DNA of 64,000 bases, taken from Branchinecta lynchi. Its lineage: Eukaryota > Arthropoda > Branchiopoda > Anostraca > Branchinectidae. Each line of letters begins with the position of its first letter. The first letter of the stretch is position 1. Of this stretch, positions 58,168 to 64,000 are shown one piece after another. The notes under the pieces are model-generated. The model searched no databases, had not been told where the DNA came from, and saw only the letters and a list, made by a program, of their open reading frames with translations. The stretch covers positions 15,206,849-15,270,848 of the forward strand of contig JAKZAP010000001.1 in assembly GCA_023053575.1 (NCBI GenBank), in the 5' to 3' direction. Both the position numbers and the translations under genes were made by a program.

Positions 58168-58470
58168 GAGCGTGTTCCACCCTTCTAACAATAGTAACTA
58201 TTAGTTACTATTTTCGTTCCAACCTCGTGAAGAGTTACTACGCTGACCGTTCCAACCTTTTCGAAATAGTAACTAATAGTAACTAATAGTTCGGTTACCA
58301 TGCTCGGGAGCGTAGTAAGCGTGGTAACTATGAATCTCTGTGATTTGGCTGGCCGGATTAGCCCTTGGCACGAATTTTTGCTGAAAATATCCGTTCCAGC
58401 CTTGACGCCAAAAAGCCAGAATTCGTGACGTCATGCGTAGTAGCTACGGTAAGTAGGGTGGAACGCGCTC
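58168..58470. mobile_element. MITE with 3-bp TSD (GAGCGTGTTCC family), copy 3
   Basis: Ends GAGCGTGTTCCACCC and GGGTGGAACGCGCTC; TSD GTA at 58165-58167 and 58471-58473. In the LRR gene intron between 57947 and 59718. Confidence 0.88.
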
Positions 58471-58758
58471 GTAGTATGGGCTTATGTGAAAAGGGGACTA
58501 TCGCGACTCATCCAGAATCACACTCCAGTGATCGAAGCTCGTAGTAAAAACAGCAGGACACAATAACTCTCGAAGCGGTTAACCTTTTTCTTTTTTCAAA
58601 CTTCGTCTGAGGATTCTTTCGGTACTGGTCAACTTTGGAGATTTGGATGCTTCTGGATTGAACGAGGCGGAACCGACATCTCCTATGTCCCCTTTTTTCT
58701 CTGTCTTTCCTGTTTCCTGACCAGTTCTGGGGCTAGTTGCTCAGTGAGCACTGGTGTC

Positions 58759-59023
58759 CAGAGGCGTTACTAGCCAAAATGTTTTTTTTTTGGGGGGACG
58801 AGGCATTTAGCGACTGGCTGGTAATTTTTCAACTATTTTGACTATTTTTGACTATTTTGACGAAAAATCGACAAATTTTCAGAAAAACCGACTGTTTTCA
58901 TGAAAAACAATCAACTTTTTTGACGAAAAACCGCGACGCTTCGCACTGACGCGGTATTTTTTACCGACTGGCCGACGGCTTTGCGGGGGGGGGGGGGGCT
59001 CCCCCCCAGTCGTGACGCCTCTG
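58759..59023. mobile_element. hAT-type MITE (CAGAGGCGT family), copy 3
   Basis: Left CAGAGGCGTTACTAGCC, right CAGTCGTGACGCCTCTG; perfect 8-bp TSD CTGGTGTC at 58751-58758 and 59024-59031. Includes 14 G at 58985-58998. Same LRR-gene intron. Confidence 0.93.
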
Positions 59024-59717
59024 CTGGTGTCAAGATATTTATCATCCCTTCAAGATGAGAGCCTTGCCGAATCGATTTCTCTTTTTCCTACCGGTTTGAC
59101 TGTTGGAAGGAATTAATTGGCAAACGAAAAATGGTCAATCAGTTTTTTGGTTACTCGATTCTGCATCTGCTTCGTTTCCTTATGGATCAAGTCCGGCCGA
59201 AATCCTTGAGCGTAAATGGACAATCTTGAAGGGAAAGATTTCTATAAAAATAGCGATTTGAATGGTCTATATAAAGGTAAACAACTAGTTTAAGTTTTAA
59301 CTGAAAAGCCAGCTTAATTTTAGACTCGGATTTGTAAACACATAATTCTGTTAATCCGCTTCACCTTTGGCTCTAGGGACTTTCAGAATTTATGCACTAC
59401 TGGCCCGACAAGACAGGTTTATGCCGACGAGACGAATTTGAATTTCGACGAAAGCTCGAAATAATGAAGCGAAATTCAGGAGATGTTTATTTCCAGTTTG
59501 CAAGGTCACTTCTGAAGAAAGCCCGCTATTGCGTGTGACCAAAGAAGATTTAATTTTCGGCAATAGATGTACCAAATCGATTATATGAACAGCGGAGCCA
59601 TGAAGTAACGCATTTTCATCGGGTCTTCAAACCCATTTGAGGGAGTAAGTGATGGTTAACTAGACCGTCGTATCTCGGCTCTATTCGTTAAAATTTTAAT
59701 TCTGTCTTTCTACATAC

Positions 59718-59840
59718 CTGGTTAAATAGAGGATTGAGCAATCGCAGTGCCATGGGTTCTTGATTAGATTCACATACTGGAGATGCGGAAGGTTGAGTGT
59801 CCCTTCGTGAAGAAACATAAACTTGTTGCTGTCAATTTGG
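59718..59840 (-). CDS. Last LRR and start of the LRRCT cap
   Basis: Minus strand, acceptor TTTATTTTCCAG, donor GTATGT. It reads QIDSNKFMFLHEGTLNLPHL then NPWHCDCSILYLTR. The N-P-W-x-C-D-C motif is the standard opening of an LRR C-terminal cap (LRRCT). Phases fit both neighbours; AG plus A of the next exon gives Arg. Confidence 0.9.
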
Positions 59841-60188
59841 CTGGAAAATAAATGATTTCTCCGTTTCCTTAAAATCATAAATACTCAGTTAAAGAGCTTG
59901 AGCCTACATGTCCTCAATGTCTGATGCGACGTAAAAAAAAAATCTAACATTTTGTTTCCTCTGCTTTTGCTTGCTTGCTCGAAAATGGGCTTTTTAGCTT
60001 TCTCATGGGTTATTGTTGATGGTGATGGTGTTATGGTGCAGGAATGACTGGCTAGAGAATATCGAGAATAGACGGGCATAACATATGCCTCCTCCCAGGG
60101 GCTCGTCACTGAGCAAGTTTACCAGTGTAGATTTACGGCTTTACTTCGAAGTTGGTACCAAGAAGATTACCTTGGATGGGGATTTTAT

Positions 60189-60573
60189 GGGATCGACTAA
60201 AACCAGGAAGGGAAGGGAACGCGAGAAAAGCAGGAAGGCGTACTCAAACCAGGAAGAGCATACTAAAACGAGGAAGGGCATACTAAAACCAGGAAGGCTG
60301 TCGCCAGAATTCAGAATTGGAAAGCCGCACCGCTCCCTTCCTCTGTTTAGTGTTCTTCGAGGGGTCGGCAACTTTTCAAACTCAAAGCTCAATTTGAAAA
60401 GTTGCCGACCCCTCAAATAATACTAAATAGAGGAAGGGAACGATGCTGCGAATTCTGGCGACAGCCTTCCTGGTTTTAGTATGCCCTTCCTCGTTTTAAT
60501 ATGCCCTTCCTGGTTTTAGTATGCCTTCCTGCTTTCCTCACGTTCCCTTCCCTTCCTGGTTTTAGTCGATCCC
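60189..60573. mobile_element. Near-perfect 385-bp palindrome (foldback element)
   Basis: The arms run from GGGATCGACTAAAACCAGGA to its inverse, each containing (T)ACTAAAACCAGGAAGGGCA repeats, and meet at GAAAAGTTGCCGACCCCT around a ~20-bp loop. GATTTTAT flanks both sides (60181-60188 and 60575-60582, one extra A on the right), consistent with an 8-bp target duplication. In the LRR gene intron. Confidence 0.85.
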
Positions 60574-61218
60574 AGATTTTATAAACCAGTCCAAACTGGC
60601 AACATCGAATTTTTCTTAATTCATATAATTATTAATTCGTATATAATTAGAGATAGTTTTTTTTTGGTGGGGTGCCCATACTATTTCCTGGTATTATGAA
60701 GTCGACGAATCGTCAGGTAATTCAGTCGGTATGTAAATATTTTAAGTGTATACTAGAAGTTTAGATCGGAGGTAATTCGGCGAATACTAGAAGGGTAAAT
60801 AGAAGTGATCTTATTGTATGTAATTTTGAAGGTCAATTTTGTTAGTTAAATGCGATAATGAATACTGTTGTACGGCCCTTTGTTGGCTTTAATAAATTAT
60901 TATTATTGTTTATTATTATTGCCAACACTGGGTACAGATTCGGTGGAAGCATTTCCGAGACTGGATAGTCACGTTCGGGTTCAGGCTCTATCTTCTTTGT
61001 AACACTTCCACACATATATAATAATATACTCCATGCTGAGAGCAAAGCATGAATGGCACGGAAGTCCTTGATTGGTGCAGCTGCCAAGCTCCAGAATGAA
61101 TGAACTGCCAATTGGATGAGCACGAGGCGATTTAAAGGACAAATTGGAAAAAGCCCCCCCCCCCCCCGCGGCTTTCTTTCGAACGTTGTGAAGCAAAGAA
61201 GAGAAGCTGTGCACTTAC

Positions 61219-61337
61219 AGTTTCTGGAGGTTCGGCATCTTGATGAATGCGTCAGGCGGAATAGTCGTCAGTAAGTTATTACTCAGAGACAGAAGTATTA
61301 CTTTATCCAATCCTTCGAAAGCATTTTCTTCTATTTC
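61219..61337 (-). CDS. LRR exon, secreted LRR protein
   Basis: Minus strand, acceptor CTTTATCACAG, donor GTAAGT. It reads EIEENAFEGLDKVILLSLSN then NLLTTIPPDAFIKMPNLQKL, again the A-F-x-G-L-x-x-L-x-L-S-x-N consensus of extracellular LRRs. It is entered in phase 0 and left in phase 2; CT joins C of the next exon as Leu. Confidence 0.9.
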
Positions 61338-61711
61338 CTGTGATAAAGATGCAGTTATTTTCGGATTGTGACAACATCATCCTTTTTTTTCATAAATTTA
61401 TTACGCGTCGTCAGATGGTTCGTACATTAGCTTTGTCGAACAGTTGGTTGCTGCATTCAGATTTTGAAACCTGGTTTTTAATTACTGCCTGCAATTCTAA
61501 CGATGCTTTGCGAAAGTATATCTATGTCCCATTGCTATTTCCAAGCATTTCGGAATCGGCATGGCCGACTACTTTCTGAAAATCACCCGGAGATTCAAAC
61601 TGCGAAGTGCCACTTAGTATTTTTAAAGCAGGAGAGGATTGCGAAAAAGCCGTTCCGCTCCCTTCTTCGACGTGTGGGATTCAATGGAAGTTTAATTAGG
61701 AACCATATTAC

Positions 61712-61829
61712 CTGTATGTTATTTGAAAGCAAAAATAGTTTCTCCAGATTGACTAGGCCGTAAAAGGTCCGCGACTGTAGTTTGTCAATCATATTTCCTC
61801 CGAGATGCAACTCCTTCAGGTCACCAACG
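61712..61829 (-). CDS. LRR exon (two leucine-rich repeats), secreted LRR protein
   Basis: Minus strand, acceptor TTTCTCTTTTCAG, donor GTAATA. The frame reads VGDLKELHLGGNMIDKLQSR and TFYGLVNLEKLFLLSNNIQ, two typical 24-residue LRRs of the L-x-x-L-x-L-x-x-N-x-I type found in extracellular proteins. It enters with one base completing a codon and leaves in phase 0, joining 61337 to continue NNIQ-EIEENAF without interruption. Confidence 0.85.
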
Positions 61830-62392
61830 CTGAAAAGAGAAATTCGATGTATTGATTCATAACATCAGCCGGGTTGCCAACCAGTTGCCAAGCAGAATTC
61901 CTGTTCGTCTTTTAAAAGACCCCTCTTGCTTATTCTGCCTTTTATAATATACTTTGCTCCCATATGGAATTAGAAGCTACTAAAATCCCCGCCTTTCTCC
62001 ATTGTTTCGTTTCGCAACTACGATCTTTTAGCGCTTTTCGGCCTTGCCGAGTTTTCCCGTGGTCCAGCGGAAAGTTTGCCGGAATCTTCAACGCCCGCTG
62101 ACACCTCATACAAGGAGGTCATAATATTTTGTTTATTACTTCTTTTATTTGCTTAGTTTTCTCACTTTTTACCAATGTACGTTCAGTTTTCAAATGTTTT
62201 GCGCCCAGCCGCCGCGTCGGAGAGCAGGAAGGCTGGATCTAGTCGACAAGCGCGAAAAAAAAGAGAATCGCTAATTCAGGTGTAAAGTAATGTTATTTTT
62301 GAAAAGTTTTTTTCTCATCCGCTTTATAGGGAAAAAATCATTCCTACTAAGAGTTGTGCTTTAAAGTTTAACCGAGATCTGACAGTCCAGTT

Positions 62393-62626
62393 AAGGCCGG
62401 TCTTCACCTCCCGGAAATTCCGGAATCTGGGCTTCCAGAGTATTCTTTGACGTCGTCTGTAACATGCATCTGGAACATGAACCGGTCTAAACCTATATCA
62501 AAATAATTCGGAAAAAAGGGGCTTTTGAACTGCCAGATTTCCGGAATTTTTAAGTATCGCAGAAGAAAATAAAAAAAATTTCGGAAAACCTGGGAACCCA
62601 GATTCCGGAAGATGAAGACTCACCTT
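62393..62626. mobile_element. MITE with CCGGAATCTGGG ends, copy 2
   Basis: AAGGCCGGTCTTCACCTCCC at the left, CCCAGATTCCGGAAGATGAA near the right; aligns with 29527-29753. In the 5' intron region of the LRR gene. Confidence 0.75.
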
Positions 62627-62841
62627 TACACATCATTTATTCAATTAAATATGCCTGAAAACCCAATAAATGAGTTACCCATTTGTCCGTTATCCATAGA
62701 TATTCGATTTCATCAAGTGAACTTATTCTTTCAGATATCTGGTACCTCTTTGTGCTTGTCCCTCTGTGCCTGTCCAACTACAAATGTGAGCCATTTCCGA
62801 AAACTAAAATTGCGAGGCATATCTTAACATCATCTTCTCAC

Positions 62842-62959
62842 TTTGTACAGGCGTAACTTTTCCGAGCTTCGCACATCTCACACTGGAAATGCAGCCTTCG
62901 TCGAAATTCAAATTCTCAGCGTCCGGATGAATTTGGGGTTGTCGTGCAAGCAGCGCACA
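62842..62959 (-). CDS. Possible LRRNT exon of the secreted LRR gene
   Basis: On the minus strand the frame CALLARQPQIHPDAENL then FDEGCISSVRCAKLGKVTP resembles an LRR N-terminal cap: a cysteine cluster with V-x-C-x-x-L ending in a Pro. The acceptor at 62960 is weak, and the donor (GTGAGA after GTACAAA) gives outgoing phase 1. This does not match the next confirmed exon, which needs two bases before its first C. At least one 70-150-bp LRR exon, and the signal-peptide exon, are therefore missing or unrecognised. Boundaries are tentative. Confidence 0.4.
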
Positions 62960-63799
62960 CTTTGAATGTTATTACTAATGCCCGGGTGAAAAAATACAAG
63001 ATCACTTACATGAGTCAAAATATTTCAGTGTATTCAAGTATCAGAGGTATCAGAAGTATCATAAGCTGTCTTTTCAGTTAAACTATAAAGTGGCATGTAG
63101 ATGGCTCCTTTGGATGTTGCGTCCCATCATCATGATGGGTGTTTTCGCGTTGATGCCATCCAGCTCATTGTCATTTTGGCGCAAAAAGCTCGGCGTGTGA
63201 CGTCACAATCAAACTGAACGGTTGTCGCCCGTTCAACAGATATAGAGGAAGATTCATCTTCCACTGTCTGAACCCGTTACCGTGTGGACTGCATCATTTA
63301 GTGACATTTCTGCGTGGCTGGTATCTTCCGTCGAGCTCAACAGCAATCCACGCGTAAATGTCCCCGAAAATCATGAAGTTGGAGAAATGTCAGACAAAAC
63401 TTGCAGGAATTCTGGTCAGTAGTACTCGATCCCGATCTTCTGCAGCAATAGCAGAAAATTTCGGCAAAGTATTAGTATGGGTCTAGTCGTGACTGATGTT
63501 TTTACCAATATTCCTAATCTTCAAATCGACGCCTAGCAGCTCTAGAACTAATGCAAACTAATGCAGACCAAAACAGCTGGTGACACCGAGAGGCTAACCA
63601 AGAACTTCTCGATCTGCAGTCTGACACTAACGGTTGAGCTAACCTCAATTTTAGAAGAATTCAGCTTCTCAAGTCGAACGAATTTCCGGGTTTTGGCGAA
63701 TTTCAGCAGGATTGTACTTGTCTGACAAGTAAATAAAGTTCAAAAATGGATTTATTGCGTGTTCTTACACCCTACGTTAATCTGTAATCGACCTAAGAA
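62960..63799. other. No recognised exon; expected 5' region of the LRR gene
   Basis: I looked here on the minus strand for a signal-peptide exon and did not find a convincing one. No repeat partner recognised. Confidence 0.35.
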
Positions 63800-64000
63800 T
63801 GAACTTTTATTTTTACCAGATTTCCGGTTTCGGCCGGATTCCGGTTGAAATATTTTTCGGCAAGAAAATCAAGTTCAAAACGAACTCAGTCTTCTTACCC
63901 CTACGCCGAACCTCTAATCAACTTCAGATAAAACTTTTACTTTTAATAAACTTTTCGTTTTGGCCGGACTCTGGGCGAAGAATTTATCCGGCGAGAGAAT
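63800..64000 (+). mobile_element. 136-bp-repeat element, fourth copy, cut by the window end
   Basis: TTTCCGGTTTCGGCCGGATT, CCTCTAATCAACTTCAGATA and ACTTTTACTTTTAATAAACT match the repeat unit at 31 and 35 kb; the right end is outside the window. Confidence 0.75.

Overview
This window looks like nuclear genomic DNA from an invertebrate animal. The coding exons are short (50-160 bp), end at GT/AG splice signals and are separated by kilobase introns full of transposon remnants. There is no bacterial-style gene packing. The recognisable proteins (an Ig plus EGF ligand of the neuregulin/Vein type, RPA-interacting protein, an extracellular LRR protein) are animal families. I cannot name the phylum with confidence. 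More than fifteen runs of 10-29 consecutive G or C are an unusual trait of this genome.

Three genes can be supported. (1) Plus strand, 5.8 kb rightward: second half of an Ig domain (5839-5990), then an EGF domain split over 7517-7625 and 16557-16609. The three exons join in phase, and the EGF has the cysteine pattern of ErbB ligands. The 5' end is not found. For the 3' end there are several candidate exons: 23915-24022 followed by 27423-27643 looks best, and 20301-20533 and 17357-17424 are alternatives. (2) Minus strand, 37.3 to 32.2 kb: RPA-interacting protein (RPAIN), three phase-consistent exons with the C-terminal Cys/His zinc domain; the first exon was not found. (3) Minus strand, 63.0 to 57.8 kb: a small, apparently secreted LRR protein (LRRNT-like exon, LRRs, complete LRRCT), ending in a stop codon with an AATAAA signal about 90 bp further on.

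Most of the remaining sequence is mobile DNA. Non-LTR retrotransposon fragments lie at 8.3-9.8 kb (plus), 10.1-13.1 kb (minus), 46.9-47.2 kb (minus) and 57.3-57.5 kb (minus). MITEs can be delimited to the base by target-site duplications (TSDs): a hAT family starting CAGAGGCGT (3 copies), a hAT family with a poly-G core (2 copies), a 767-bp hAT element inside a LINE, a family with 3-bp TSDs (3 copies), and single elements with TAA or TA duplications. A TA-flanked element at 44.2-45.6 kb carries a broken C-terminal piece resembling pogo/Tigger-type transposon proteins. There are also foldback elements and long palindromes (1-0.4, 2.6-3.5, 22.1, 32.7, 46.0-46.7, 52.8-53.8, 60.2-60.6 kb), a dispersed element with ~136-bp internal tandem repeats (27.9, 30.6, 35.0 and 63.8 kb), and a ~1.1-kb poly(A)-ended element present as an inverted pair 40 kb apart.

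The three genes show no obvious functional link beyond sitting together. No tRNA, rRNA, CRISPR or prokaryotic system was seen. All splice joins are read by eye and need transcript support.
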